Assembly (NCBI RefSeq): GCF_026210795.1 | Contig: NC_089459.1 | Coordinates: 2,954,235-3,018,234, forward strand | Length of the DNA: 64,000 nucleotides | Source: Rhizophagus irregularis | Lineage: Eukaryota > Glomeromycota > Glomeromycetes > Glomerales > Glomeraceae | Direction: 5' to 3' | In this document: positions 1 to 11,860 of the stretch, piece after piece | Layout: every line of letters starts with the position of its first letter | Position numbering within the stretch: the first letter of the stretch is position 1 | Position numbers and translations under genes: made by a program | Notes under the pieces: generated by a model | Database searches by the model: none | Told to the model about the DNA's origin: nothing | Seen by the model: only the letters and a program-made list of their open reading frames with translations

Positions 1-227
1 TATTATCATTCAATGAGATGAACCTAATAAGCTATATTTCTTACTTCTACAATCATTAGATGCTAAGTTATAGAAGTGGTATCTCCCCAAAATTTATTAT
101 TAAAATAATAATACCAATTTCTCACAGATTGGCTCTTAATTACTTTATTTTAGCAGAAAATTTGTAGAAATAGATTCACTTAATCTGCAAAATCTTTCTA
201 AAATATGATGTAATATATCAATATCCT
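1..227. other. AT-rich flank, no gene seen
   Basis: I see no reading frame, RNA gene or repeat boundary here. It is ordinary AT-rich sequence outside the first transposon, whose left inverted repeat becomes recognisable at about 228. Confidence 0.5.
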
Positions 228-610
228 TATGAAAAGTTTTTATACTTAAAATATACTTAAAATTTTATTAAAATATACTTAAAATAAGTATCAATTTTAA
301 TTTGCAGTATACTTATAATATACTTAAAATATGCCTAATAAAATACTCTTTTAATATACTTGATTTTTGCCCAAATACTTAAATTATACTTAAACTAGAA
401 TTTAAGTACAATATAAATGTATTTTTTACATGTTTAAAATATTCTTAAAATGTGCTTAAAATTCAATTTAAGTATATTTTAAATATATAAAAAATACACT
501 TATATTGTACTTAAATTCTAGTTTAAGTATATTTTAAGTATAATTTAAGTACTTGTGCAAAAATCAAGTACATTAACATCACGAAGTTAAACCAAGCATT
601 TACCAACCAT
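228..610 (+). repeat. Left terminal inverted repeat of the Plavaka element
   Basis: It is built of degenerate TATACTTAAAA motifs, followed by CATCACGAAGTT and a run rich in AAGCATTTA / AATGCTTAA words. It pairs with 7530-8455 in inverse orientation. The foldback at 357-570 interrupts it. Subterminal motif repeats of this kind are usual for CACTA-superfamily ends, where they bind the transposase. Confidence 0.7.
357..570. repeat. 214-bp foldback element inside the left inverted repeat
   Basis: The two arms are near-perfect inverse copies. The left arm starts TACTTGATTTTTGCCCAA and the right arm ends TTGTGCAAAAATCAAGTA. Both arms are made of the same TACTTAAA words as the surrounding terminal repeat. 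In the opposite terminal repeat (about 7545-7580) the corresponding sequence is continuous, so this is an insertion or a local inverted duplication. No coding potential. Confidence 0.7.
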
Positions 611-930
611 TTATTAAATGCTTAAAGAATATTTAATTTAAGTGCTTATTAAACAAGTTTCAATGCAGCTTATATTCGATAAGCATTGTTTTTTTATCAC
701 TAATATATTAATAAATTTATGTATTAATTTGCATTAAAAAATCAATATAACTAAAATACTTAATTTAAATGTATAAAAAATAATAATATATTGCATTAAT
801 TAATATTGATATTTATTAATATTATATCGTAAAATATATACAATTTTTTATTATATTTTATAAATACATATTTATTATATTATATAAATTCGTTATGTAA
901 TATGCAGATCATAGCAATTAATAATAAAAT

Positions 931-2137
931 TTATAAACTTTCACGTTCTGAAACCTGCATCCTCTCAAGAAAAAAATTCATTCGCTCAATTACTTCAATT
1001 GGAACTATATTGACTCCTTTTGATGGATCAAGATAGTTTAAGACGACTGCCATCCCAAAGGCAATAGAGTTCTTTTCTGTTTTTGGATTTGTAAATACAC
1101 GATTAATAATTAAGTTAAGGAAAGTATAATGTGGATTATCATTGACATCAACTGGCTTATTTAATTTTATATAACATTCTCGTGTAATATCAGAATTTTT
1201 AAATTTCTTTTCTTCATCACTTGTAACTTGACGATTTTGAGTCTTAGGCTTTGTGAGATCAGAAAATTTGTCATGAATTGCATCTTTAATTCGTTGAACA
1301 ATATTACTTCTAGCTTGTCGTGATAAACATTGTGCCTGTAAGAGTAGAATAAATTAATAATTATATACATATAAATTAAATAAAACATTAATATTTACTT
1401 ATTACTAATGGACGAATTTATTTGTTATAAAAACGCCTCCAACTACCACGTTTGATTTTATTTTAAAATTCTTCATTATCTGCATTTGATAATGCATTAT
1501 AACATGCTTCCATAAGACATTCTTCACTTGGATATTTGACTTTCTCAGAAATAGTAGAAATTGCTTGGTTAATCGTATCCTGTGATGTAATATTTAGAAG
1601 CAAATAACCCAATATTTACAAAAATAATATTGCTTACTTCAATCCATTTAGTGTTATTTTCTGATTGGCCTCCAAAGCCAGTAGCTTTCCAATCTGTATA
1701 CATTTCGGTAGCTTTTTTATGTACATCTTGAACTATTGTGACCAATTGATTTTGCACGTTTTGCATATCACTGAGCGTACCTATTTATTTATTAGAAATC
1801 AATATAGTGTAATTAGTATGAATAAATAATAACCAACAAGTAAATCTAACTTACGAGTTCTCTTTTGCTTATCTTTGTCTCTTTTAGTATCTCTATTTTT
1901 TTGTTTATTGATAGAATGGGTCGTATTATGATCATCATCATCATCGTTAAAATATTCATTATCAATTGGAGAATATTCTTCTTGATTGGGTTGAGTATTG
2001 TCATTATCAAGTAAATGGCTCTCTAAAGCTTCTTCTGTAATAATAGTAGTTGTTGCATTCGAATCTTCTGAGAGGTCAATTATAGGTAAAATATTTTTAT
2101 GTACTATAACAGATGATTCACGTTTTCTATGTGGCAT
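931..2137 (-). pseudogene. Accessory protein gene of the Plavaka element, 4 exons, two in-frame stops
   Basis: I reconstruct four exons on the minus strand: 2137-1855, 1780-1638, 1579-1406 and 1335-931. All junctions are GT..AG and the coding total is 1005 nt, divisible by three. Exon 1 begins MPHRKRESSVIV and has an acidic stretch (DDDDD near residue 65) and a basic one (DKQKRTRK). Exon 4 is a mixed charged domain ending SERESL. Exon 3 contains two in-frame TAA codons (after DNEEF and after RRFYNK), each one transition from CAA. I recognise no domain. It is transcribed away from the transposase and lies inside the inverted repeats, so it is probably the element's second gene, comparable to the accessory proteins of CACTA elements. 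Confidence 0.6.
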
Positions 2138-3810
2138 ATTGAAATATAATGTGACTTGTGTAACTTTAAATTAAAAATTAAAATTTTTTTTTCGTACTGT
2201 ATTATTGCTTATAAATCTAATATTTTTAAACACGAAAATTTGTTTAGTATTCATAAATAAAAAATATGCTGTAGAGTTCACGCACCCTCAAGTTCTTTCT
2301 GAAATCTTTAATTTATTTAATAAACCTATCGAAAAACTAGCTAATATATGTACCATAAAGGAGACTTAGAAGCCACTTGATAAAGAAATTTAGAGAAAAA
2401 AAATGGACATGTATTTGGAGATAGGAGTAAATATGTATGTATTCAAAGATAATTATTAAAAAAAAGAAATACTAAAGGCGTGTTTAATTATTAAATAAAG
2501 GTATTAAAATATTATTGAATATTTTGTAGAAAGTAGAAATAAATGAAAGGAAGAGTTTGTTGAAAGATGGAACGTGAGAATATAGAAAATTAACTATTTT
2601 ATACTATTTAAGATATGAGTATATTGAAATTCTACATTAACGTGACATAAGTAATCAACCATTCTGTATACCCAATCTACACGTCTACACATCAGCGAAA
2701 TTACCCACATTTCTACCTAATAGGAGTAATATCCTGCATTGATTGTACACAACACCCAGATACTAATGTTCCATCATATTCACTATAACAAAATTTGCGA
2801 TATTCGTAAATTCAAGCTACGCTACTGGTTTAACCTTTGACCTGCAATACCACATAGATAATTCAATATTATTAACACACCTGCAGCAACTTCGAACGTG
2901 TAGGAGGATACTGGCTTTAACACAAAACTGGACTTTAAAGTAAAAATAGGGAATGGAGGAAGTATAAAGGGAATTTTTAATATTTTAAAGTTAAGAAACG
3001 AACTAACATTTCTTTTCATTGTTTTTTTTTATAGGACACGTAGGAGGATGGATTGCTCATGAAACTGTAAAGTAAAAACGGAAAAAGGGCAAAGAGGAAG
3101 GGGAATTTTGTTATTTAAAGTTTTAGAAACAAAAAAGAGGAACCAAGGTTCTTAAGAATCTTGGTTTTATTTATTTTTTATTATTATGGAATGGTTTACT
3201 AACTGTTCCTTTTTTTTTATAGGTTCGGGTGGATTTTTAATGAATAGAGGAAGCAAGATTCGTAAGTACGAATCTGGGATTTATTTATTTTTTTTTATTA
3301 TCATGAACGGTTACTAATAACCGTTCTTTTTTTTTTAGATTTCAGGTGAGCTTTCACACATTAGGTGGACTTCTACATTCTGGTTCTTGGGAATCACCTT
3401 TTTTTATCTCGGTGAGTCCAGCAGTACTTGTTAAGCCCTCCTGTTCGTTATTTCCCATCACTCTATAGCAATTTGGTTATTCAATTATCAGAGTTACTTT
3501 TGATTTTAGTATATAGTTTCTTTGTAATTTTTACTGTAACTTTTGTTCACTTTGACAAATAAAAATATCTATACAAAAATTAGATTACTTTATTAAAAAA
3601 TGTTTAATGTTCTTTTGTTATCTAAATCGGGTAAGCGGGATCTTTCTAGTTGAGTTGATTAAAAAAAATGTTTAAGAAAAAATTCTCAAACTATTCAATA
3701 ATAAATACCTTGATCGAAAAATTTTTTTTTAATAAAATAATTAATTGAAAAATTTTTCTTTAATAAATAATTAACTAATCCTAGCAATCACTACGCTACC
3801 ACTATTTGTG
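2138..3810. other. Spacer between divergent transposon genes, with intron-like repeat units
   Basis: No protein is recognised in this 1.7-kb spacer. From about 2880 to 3350 it holds degenerate repeat units on the plus strand. A T-tract ending TATAG or TTAG is followed by 30-40 nt, such as GACACGTAGGAGGATGG or GTTCGGGTGGA, and then a donor-like GTAAAG or GTAAGT. Each acceptor is preceded by a short hairpin whose loop carries ACTAAC or ACTAAT (about 2998, 3198 and 3315). Promoters of both divergent genes should also lie in this spacer. Confidence 0.5.
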
Positions 3811-4784
3811 ATGCCAACTTGCACCTATTGTAATAAAGTTTTTAAAGACCGGCAGGTCTTGGGTAATCATATAAGAACTCACTTGGATGATAGTGATAAA
3901 GATATACCATTAACAAATCAATCATTTCATGATACATCAATCCAAATTCATAATCCAAACATATTTACAGAAGAAACAAATGTGACAATACATGTTGAAC
4001 GGAATATACATGTTGAACGAAGATCAAATGATAATCAGCAAGAGGAAATTACCTTTGACGCTGATGGTGATGCGCAAAACATTAACATTTCTTCTTCTGC
4101 CGAATCTCAAAGTGATGATGAAGAAGTAGCAAATTTCTCTGATAATGAATCTATGACAGAATCGTCAGATGCATAGATGAAGATTCTGTAACATCTGATT
4201 TATTACATATAACTAATATTGATGCCAATGAATATACTGAATACAATGCTTTATTCAGTGAAATATCTGATGATCCTGAAAATATTCAACAAGAATTCCC
4301 ATCCAAAGAATATGCAGAGTTTATGCATATGATAACACAATTTCGTATGCAAGATTCACTTGCTAATGCCTTTATAAAATTCTTTAATAAATATTCAAAT
4401 CGTAATGATAAGCCATTGCCTTCAACATCACAAGCTGGACGAATATTTGTTGAAAATTTACAGGTTCCAAGTCTTGATTGGCGAAAAGAAATAATTTTTG
4501 AATACAAAGGAATAGAATATAACTTTGAATATAGAAGTAATAGAACTGTTCTTGATGGTATACGTCAGATTTTGATGAACAGAGACATTACAAAGGATTT
4601 TATATTTGAATCTGTCAAAGATGTAAATATAATTTTTTTGCAACCAATTTTTTAACATTTCTAATTGATTAACATTTTGTTTTTGATTTTAATCAGACTT
4701 CTAATCAACGTTAATATACAGACATGTATGATTCTGATTGGTGGAGAAATGTAGAAAAAAACCTTCCAATTGGAGTACACGTTA

Positions 4785-4961
4785 TATACATGCCACCCAA
4801 ATTATTTTGGACTGCCGTAATTATAAGTAAAATCCCAAATTCAATTATGGCATCCCAAATTATTTTGGCACTTTACATAGTAAATTATATATAAACCGAA
4901 TAAATTATGGCATTCCAAATTATAATTATGGCATCCCAAAATAATTTGGGCAGCATGTATA
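4785..4961 (+). mobile_element. 177-bp MITE, family copy 1
   Basis: The ends are inverted repeats starting TATACATGC, followed by a CCCAAATTATTTTGGG palindrome just inside each end. Flanks are ACACGTTA on the left and ATACGTTA on the right, an 8-bp target duplication with one mismatch. Removing the element and one flank copy restores the transposase frame across the junction, which shows where it landed. Copies 2 (20404-20580, inverse orientation) and 3 (30234-30410) are exactly the same length. Confidence 0.9.
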
Positions 4962-6710
4962 ATACGTTATGCCAATCATTCTGTATGCAGATGCTACACT
5001 TTGTGACCACTTAGGTAAAACATCACGGCATCCAGTATTTATGACGCTTGGAAATATTCCTTTAGCACGCAGAAATAATACAGATGCCAAAATTTTACTT
5101 AGCTATATTCCCAGTATTGAATATTGTAGTACATCTGAAAAAAAATCAGCCCAGTATCATTCAGCAACACATGAACTTTTTCACTGTGCACTTGCAACTA
5201 TATTGCGACCATTAAGAGTACTAAGCTATACTGGAATTTATCTATATGTTAACAAAATTTTTAAATGGTTCTACCCGTTTTTGGCACTAATAATTTCAGA
5301 TTGGCCTGAAGCATATGCAATGGGTACTATTTATGGATCATCAAATGCATTACACCCATGCCATTTCTGTTTAGTAGATCGTGATTCAATGAATAATATT
5401 CATATTAAAAAAGAAGATATTATTATTCATGATAAAAATAATACTAAATTGCTTTACGTCAAGGAAATAGTAAGCAAATTTCAACATATAATATGAGAAA
5501 TGCTTTATAGAAACGGCCGTAAGTAATTTCAAAATAATTATAATTGATTTTAATTATTTAATTAATTAATTATTAAAATAACTGAGCTACATTTTCATTT
5601 TATTAGATATTTTAACGTTTATACTATGTGTGTACCTAATCGCATGCATCATGCAGATCTTGGTCTTTTTCAATATCAATTACAATTTATGGTCGAATTG
5701 TTGAATTTAAAATATAGAAGTAGTTCAATAAAACTTCTTGAAGAACGACTTTCTCAAATTCCTCGCTATCCAAATCTTAAAATTTTTAAGAATGGATTTG
5801 AAAGACTTAATAGATTAACTGCATTAGAATATCGTGATTTGATGAAAATTATATTATTTGCTTTAGATAATTTAACATCGGATGAAAATCTTAACAAGAA
5901 TTTGTGTGACCTTTTTTTATTGTAGTCTGTAGATAGATATGTATATATGGAGTCGCCAACAAGGATATACTGACTTAGATCTTAATGAATTTGAGGTAAA
6001 TTTATAAATATTTGCAATTTTAAATAGAAATTTCAGTAGTTTTAATAACTAATTTTTTACTTTTAATAGAAATCAATTATTATATGGAGTGATTTATTTA
6101 TAAAACTTATGTCAAGATTTTCGCGATCTAATCTAAATCTACCTAAGTTACACAGCTGGCGTTTTCATTTAATACCATCAATTTACCAGTTTGAAGCTGT
6201 TAGTGGATTCACTAGTGAAACATACGAACTGCTGCATAAAACTAATGTTAAGCAACCATATCGTATAACAAATAAACATCACATAAATAAACAAATGCAA
6301 TCAATTGTAAGAAATTTTATTTTATTTATTTTATTTATTAAATATTTTAAATTAAATTTAATTAATATTAAATATTTTTATTAAGGTGCGTCGTCAAAAC
6401 ATTATGACTCTTATATCAAAACTTTAATCGCGAATTTATAGTAATCATATTTATCATGGAATTATATCAAAAAAATTTATAAAAAAGTTAACTCAGCATA
6501 CAATTGATCAATTTATAGATCAAATAAGAAATAATCAGAATTTAAATAATTTATTATGGTTACGTGGTTTTGAAAAACTTAAATCTTGTATTTATGATTA
6601 TTTTCAAGATATTGAAGAATGGTCTATACAAGATATTGAAAATGAAACAATAAAAATAAATGTGAGTGAATTCGCATATTTGGATAATAGTCAAGATCAT
6701 ATTATTATCG

Positions 6711-6779
6711 CAGGTCGAAAAGTGAAAAATCGGGCGTGATCAGGTCACGATTGGTGCCTGATTTTCACTTTTCGACCTG
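6711..6779. repeat. 69-bp foldback in the Plavaka C-terminal region
   Basis: The arms CAGGTCGAAAAGTGAAAAAT and the inverse of ATTTTCACTTTTCGACCTG pair over about 24 bp, with a short loop holding TCAGGTCACGATTGGTG. It interrupts the transposase C-terminal region. The flanks (ATTATCGC and ATTCGTGC) resemble a degraded 8-bp duplication, but I would not rely on that. Confidence 0.55.
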
Positions 6780-7612
6780 TATTCGTGCAACTCCTAATTA
6801 TTATGGACAAGCTTGCTTTTCCGATGTTTGTGTTGAAATGAATGAATCTGAGTAAGATGATTATTTAACAGATAATGGTTTATGTTATGCAAAGGTTAGT
6901 ATATATGATAATAATTTCAGTTATTGTCTATCAAACAATTATTAAAAGTTTTGTTTATTATTTTAGGTTCTTTTAATTATTCAAGTTCTTTCAACAAAAT
7001 TAGAAAAAAATCTTGAACTTGTTCTTGTATATTGGTATGAGCATATTATAATCATGATGATAATGATACACAACATCGTGATAATCATGATAATCATGAT
7101 AATCTTTATTTTTACAAATGCGCAATTCTTAAACATGTTGACCATTATACTCTAATTCCTATTGCTTCAATAGCAAATATAGTGCATATTATTCTGAAGT
7201 TTGATATGTCAAATGTTTTTTATGTAAACAAATATATTGAATATTATTAAATAATAAAATAATACTTAATATTCATTTACTATTAAAATTAATTACTTTA
7301 TTAGTATTGAATTTTTTAGCAATTGTTAACTATTTGATTAAAGTATTTTCCAACTATTATTTTAATAAAATACTTATAAAGTATTTAAAATTTAGCATTT
7401 ACCTTTTATTATATTATAGCAATTAATAAATATTTATTTTAAATACAAATAAGTATTCATAAAATATTAAGCATTTAGTAAATACAAAATTTAAGCATTT
7501 ATTTAATAATTTGTGTTTGATGAATACAAATCTAACATTTGATCAACTTCGTGATGAAAAGTATATTTTAAGAGTATTTTAAGAGTATTTTAGGTATATT
7601 TTAGGTATATTA

Positions 7613-8368
7613 TCCCTTAAACTGTAAGCAATTGCGGGCAAATTTGCCCGCAATTTTACCAAATTTCAGCTCTCATCTAATTTTATGAAAAATAAAGCAA
7701 TTTTAATAAAATTTTTTTCCAAGATAGTTTAAATTATACATTGTGCAGCAATTATTATCATTTATTAATTATATATTAGAAAATCGAAAATTACCCATTG
7801 GTCAAAAGTTGTATTTTAAGATAATCACAAAATTTTAAAAAACTTTGCATTTAACTTCGACGATTTCATTGATAATTAATTGTAGCTATATAAAAGCTTA
7901 ATAGAATATGTAAAATTTGGTATGAGAAACGACTTTTGTTAATATGATTTTTGATATTTAAAAGTAGGATTTTGACTTTATATAGAACCTTAATGAAAAT
8001 TTTATTATGCATTTTAATTATAAATTCATAACAATTGATTTTTTTTATCTCTATTTTGTTTATTATAATGCAAAATTTTTATAATAAAAATAAAAAGTTA
8101 TAATAAATATTCAAATAGAAAAAAAATATGGTAAGAAAAGTTTAAATTTTATTATATAAAAATTCTGATACTATTTTTGCGGGTTAATTTCCAATCCAAT
8201 TTTAATGATCAACTGTATATCTAACTCATACAATTTATGGCCAGAATGTAGATCAATTTGGCTGCAAAATTATGTGATGATCTGGCCAAAATTAAAGAAT
8301 TTTTTATAGCGTCATTTATTCTAATTTAGAAATTGCGGGCAAATTTGCCCGCAAAACAGTTTAAGGGA
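7613..8368. mobile_element. 756-bp non-autonomous element in the right inverted repeat
   Basis: Both ends read TCCCTTAAACTG in inverse orientation, flanked by TA. Close inside each end sits the palindrome GCGGGCAAATTTGCCCGC. Removing the element leaves a sequence matching the left terminal repeat of the host transposon. The interior has no long reading frame. TA flanks and short ends fit a Tc1/mariner-type mini-element, but no transposase is present to prove it. Confidence 0.65.
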
Positions 8369-8370
8369 TA

Positions 8371-8455
8371 AGTATATTGCAAATTAAAATTGATACTTAT
8401 TTTAAGTATATTTTAATAAAATTTTAAATATATTTTAAGTATAAAGACTTTTTAT
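8371..8455 (-). repeat. Right outer terminal inverted repeat of the Plavaka element
   Basis: Inverse copy of about 228-320. It carries TAAAATTTTATTAAAATATA-like sequence and ends in ACTTTTTATAGG, the partner of CCTTATGAAAAGTTTTTATA on the left. The inner part of the same repeat lies at about 7530-7612, separated from this piece by the 756-bp insertion. Confidence 0.65.
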
Positions 8456-8998
8456 AGGTTAAAAAAATAGTTGCCAAATTTTGCAGTTTATTTATTAGCA
8501 ATTTTACAGTAGAAAATAAAAATGACTAATATTTAAATTTTATAAATTTAATAGTTTTAAATTTTAATTTCAAATGATTTTTATAAGTTTTAATTTTTAA
8601 TTCACTTCTAGTGATTTCAATTTTAATCACTACTGGTAATTTTTATTATTTTTAAATTCTAATTCACCTAATCAGTATCTTTATAAATACCTCCTATATA
8701 AGAACTCAGTACATATTTTTTAATTCTTGTTTTTTATATATAAAATATTTAGTTATAAGTAATATATATAAATTCTCCTTACATAAATATATAAATCATA
8801 TGATTTAATAAAATAACTAATAAATTATATATAATGCAATTGCATTTTAAACTTAGTAGTAAAGAAAACTTTTATTTTTTCAAAAATTTTCATAACATTT
8901 TTAACAATTAAATAAATTTTTTTTTTTCTTGCAAGGTAGTACAATTCATGAATTTATTAATTATATAGAATTACAGATTTTTCTGCTATAAGCATAAC
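8456..8998. other. AT-rich spacer, nothing recognised
   Basis: No reading frame or structured repeat beyond general AT-richness is visible. The final 8 bases (AGCATAAC) are the left target duplication of the following hAT element. Confidence 0.5.
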
Positions 8999-9710
8999 TA
9001 GTGCTCCTAACAGATCAGATCAGACCAGATTTTACTTAGATTCAATCTGATCTGAAATTAATTAAATCTGATCTGATCTGATCTGATCTGAATCAGATCG
9101 GTTTAAATTTAATTTAAATCAGATCAGATTTAATCAGATTCAAATCTGATCTGGTCTGAATCTAATCTGAATCTGATCTGATCTGATCTGAATCTGATTT
9201 GAATCTGAATAAATATGTTATAAATTCTAAAAACTATAATTTGTAATTCCAGTCAAATTCAAAATTCTGAAATTTCAGCCAAAATGCTAAAATTAAATAT
9301 GTAATTCGGCCAGAATTATGTACTTAACTCTGGCAGGAATTATTGAATTTCCTAAAAAGGAAATATAGGTTACACGAAATTTCAAATTTGTTCCTATAAA
9401 AATCGATTTTTTTTGTGAAATGGCTATCGCCAAAAAAGGAAATGATCTACATATCCGTTTTTAAAATTATGAATTAATTCCAGCCGGCATTATGAAATCG
9501 GCTGAAATTATTAGTAAAATCAAATCTGAGAACTGAATCAAATCTGTCAGATCAGATTTAGATTTTAAATATGTCTAATCTGAATCTGATCTGATCTGAT
9601 TTGATTTGAAGCTAATCTGATTTGTTCAGATCAAATTTTTTTTAATCTGAATTTGAACTGCAGATTAAATTTATCTGATCTGATCAGATCAGATTTTTTT
9701 CGGAGCACTA
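8999..9710. mobile_element. 712-bp non-autonomous hAT element with GATCTG subterminal repeats
   Basis: Terminal inverted repeats TAGTGCTCC...GGAGCACTA match the hAT end pattern (pyrimidine-A-purine-N-G). An exact 8-bp duplication AGCATAAC flanks both sides (8991-8998 and 9711-9718). The ends are packed with ATCTGATCTG and AATCAGATC words in both orientations. hAT transposases are known to bind such subterminal repeats. The interior has no reading frame, so it would need a transposase supplied from elsewhere. Confidence 0.9.
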
Positions 9711-10125
9711 AGCATAACTAATCCATTAAAATTTTGAACCGGTTTTCTATCCTATAGATTGCTCCCATGCCCTATCATTACCAATATGAAATTCACCTAT
9801 ATCCTCCTATAGTAGCTATCAGATTATATAGGATCATTATTATCTTATAGCTTTAGTATATGCTTTCACTACCTTCTAAACAAAAAGAAGAATTGTATGT
9901 ATATTTATACATCTTAATATTATTATATACATTGCATAGCGGAAGTGGGGATTCTCATCTATTTGTATCCTATACAGTTATATTGTTTATATAAAGTTCG
10001 ACCAATCATACTATAAATAAAAAAAAAAATTATTATATACCTTCCAAATTACCATAATTAGATAATTTTAAATATCATATTTTATATTATAACCTTTTTT
10101 TACAAATTTTTTACATATATAATTA

Positions 10126-10157
<32 letters not shown>

Positions 10158-11860
10158 TTTTAATGATTTATATAGTATGCTTTATTGATATTAGAAATAT
10201 ATTTATTTATATTTGAAAATTTAAATTAATATTTTTTGTATAAATTATTTTCTCATAGTATTTGTCATACTTATATATATAATAAAAAATTTTACATAAA
10301 TAATAAGAATATACTAGTTAATTCAAGTTATATTCATTTTATTAACAATTATTTTATTAACAATTATCCTACTAACAAATATTTTACCAATAATTATTTT
10401 ACAGACAAATATTTCACCAACAATCATTTTATTAATAAAAAAATTTAAGATTAAAGTTGAAGTTAAATAAGAAAATTAGGATTATAATTAAGCTAGAATT
10501 ATTAGGATTAAATAAAAAGTTAGAGTTAAAATTAGAGATAAAATAAGATTAAAGTAAATTGATTAGAATTTTAAAACTATTAATAAAATAATTATCAGTA
10601 AATAATCCTATTTATTTATAATAAAAATTTCTATAAAAAATATTAAATTTCTGTCTATTATTACAGTTCTTCAAATGACAACTGATAATAAAATGAAGTC
10701 TACTTCCTAAGTACTTTATATCTTTATACTTCATAGAAAGCGTTTTGTAGTTTTCAAAAATAAAGAAAATAACAGAAACTTTATATTAGTGTAGAGTTTA
10801 AAGTTTAACCTTTTTATATTATCACCGATACGGCAATACCTGCCATATATCAGCAGATAAGATTAACATTTAGTTTAATATTATGCTTGGTTTAGATTTG
10901 ACATTTCTTTATTTCTCTTATAATAACTTTCAAACTGCGATAATTCTCCTTATATTAAATAAACTTTACATTAAATAATTAAACTGGAATAATTTCCCTT
11001 AGTTACTTTACTTCTCTGGACTTAATAATATAAACATTAATTAAATTTCAGGTATACTATGAGCATATTCAAAATAACTTTTAATAATTAATATTTTCAT
11101 TATTTTATTTATTGAATCAAAACTGATTGAGCCAAAGCTTACTCGATAAAAGTTAAAATCCAGTCTTTTTATACATTTTAATATTTCACTAAACTATGGT
11201 AATACTAAATTATTGTGATACTATAAATTGTTCTACAATATTTTACAATATTCTACAATATTCTAATCATGTGTTAAGTCACGTGCTAATCACGTGTTAA
11301 TAAACTAAACTAAACTAAACTATCTAAAATATAACAATATTAATTTCTATACTAAATAAATAAATATCTCTAATTAACATCAATTTTTGTGTAATTTATC
11401 CCATATCTTTAGTTACAACGTTTACTGCGTCATTTAACATTTTGCTAAATTTCTCAGTATCTAGTGATTATAAAAAGACAATTAATAGCTTGTTGGAAAT
11501 CACTTTATCAAGACGAATCAAATGGTGGTAAGCTCATCTCTCTGTGATTAATATTGACAGAGTTACTACTTAAATCCATTTACCGTATTTTGTGGGTCAC
11601 AGTATCCCTCTATGCACAGTACCCTACACAAAAATTTTTTTGGATTTTTTAAATACCCAGATATTTCATACGGAGACATTCAATTTTTAACCTCCAAAAT
11701 TTATAAAATATCCAAAGTACAACACTAGAAAAAAAAATATATACACTGTATAATATCCGAGTATTTATTATCAACTTTATTTATTATATATGATATTACA
11801 ATATGCAATACATTGTTAAAATCCTTTATATTATTTCCTAAATTCTTTCAATATAGAATA
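9711..11860. other. Gene-free AT-rich stretch with simple repeats
   Basis: I find no gene. There is a perfect (AT)n tract at 10131-10155. A run of degenerate 15-25 nt repeats (ATTATTTTATTAACAA type) at about 10325-10445 creates a spurious reading frame. CACGTG-containing words recur near 11270-11300, next to an AAACT tandem. The rest shows nothing. Confidence 0.5.

Larger units (their letters stand above)
3811..7250 (+). pseudogene. Plavaka-type transposase (CACTA-related), broken
   Basis: The order of parts is an N-terminal C2H2 finger (CTYCNKVF...HIRTH, residues 4-24), an acidic linker, a conserved region (EYKGIEYNFEYRSNRTVLDG), a catalytic-core block opening ILYADATLCDHLGKTSRHPV with SDWPEAYAMGT and a PCHFCLV knuckle (4969-5430), then CVPNRMHHADLGLFQYQ (5626) and LPKLHSWRFHLIPS (6130). 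The C-terminal FDMSNVFYVNKY ends at 7250. These blocks are typical of Plavaka transposases. Introns are visible at 4623-4696 and about 5519-5606. It is dead: there is an in-frame TAG near 4173, a TAA near 4712, several frame changes, and two later insertions (4785-4961 and 6711-6779). Confidence 0.8.
228..8455 (+). mobile_element. Plavaka-type (CACTA-related) DNA transposon, decayed, with nested insertions
   Basis: The sequence around 228-356 (opening AAAAGTTTTTATACTTAAAA) reappears inverted at about 8371-8455, and the match resumes on the inner side (CATCACGAAGTT at about 578 and its complement near 7545). These long inverted repeats enclose a plus-strand transposase relic (3811-7250) and a divergent minus-strand accessory gene (931-2137). 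Inserted later are a foldback at 357-570, a 177-bp element at 4785-4961, a small foldback at 6711-6779 and a 756-bp element at 7613-8368. The outer ends are good to perhaps 10-20 bp, and I could not fix a target-site duplication. The family call rests on the transposase. Each gene carries several breaks, so the copy looks dead. Confidence 0.75.

Noticed and set aside
10236-10448. 70-codon frame rich in Asn, Tyr and Phe
   Set aside because: It is a translation of short AT-rich tandem repeats (FTNNYF), without a promoter or conserved content.
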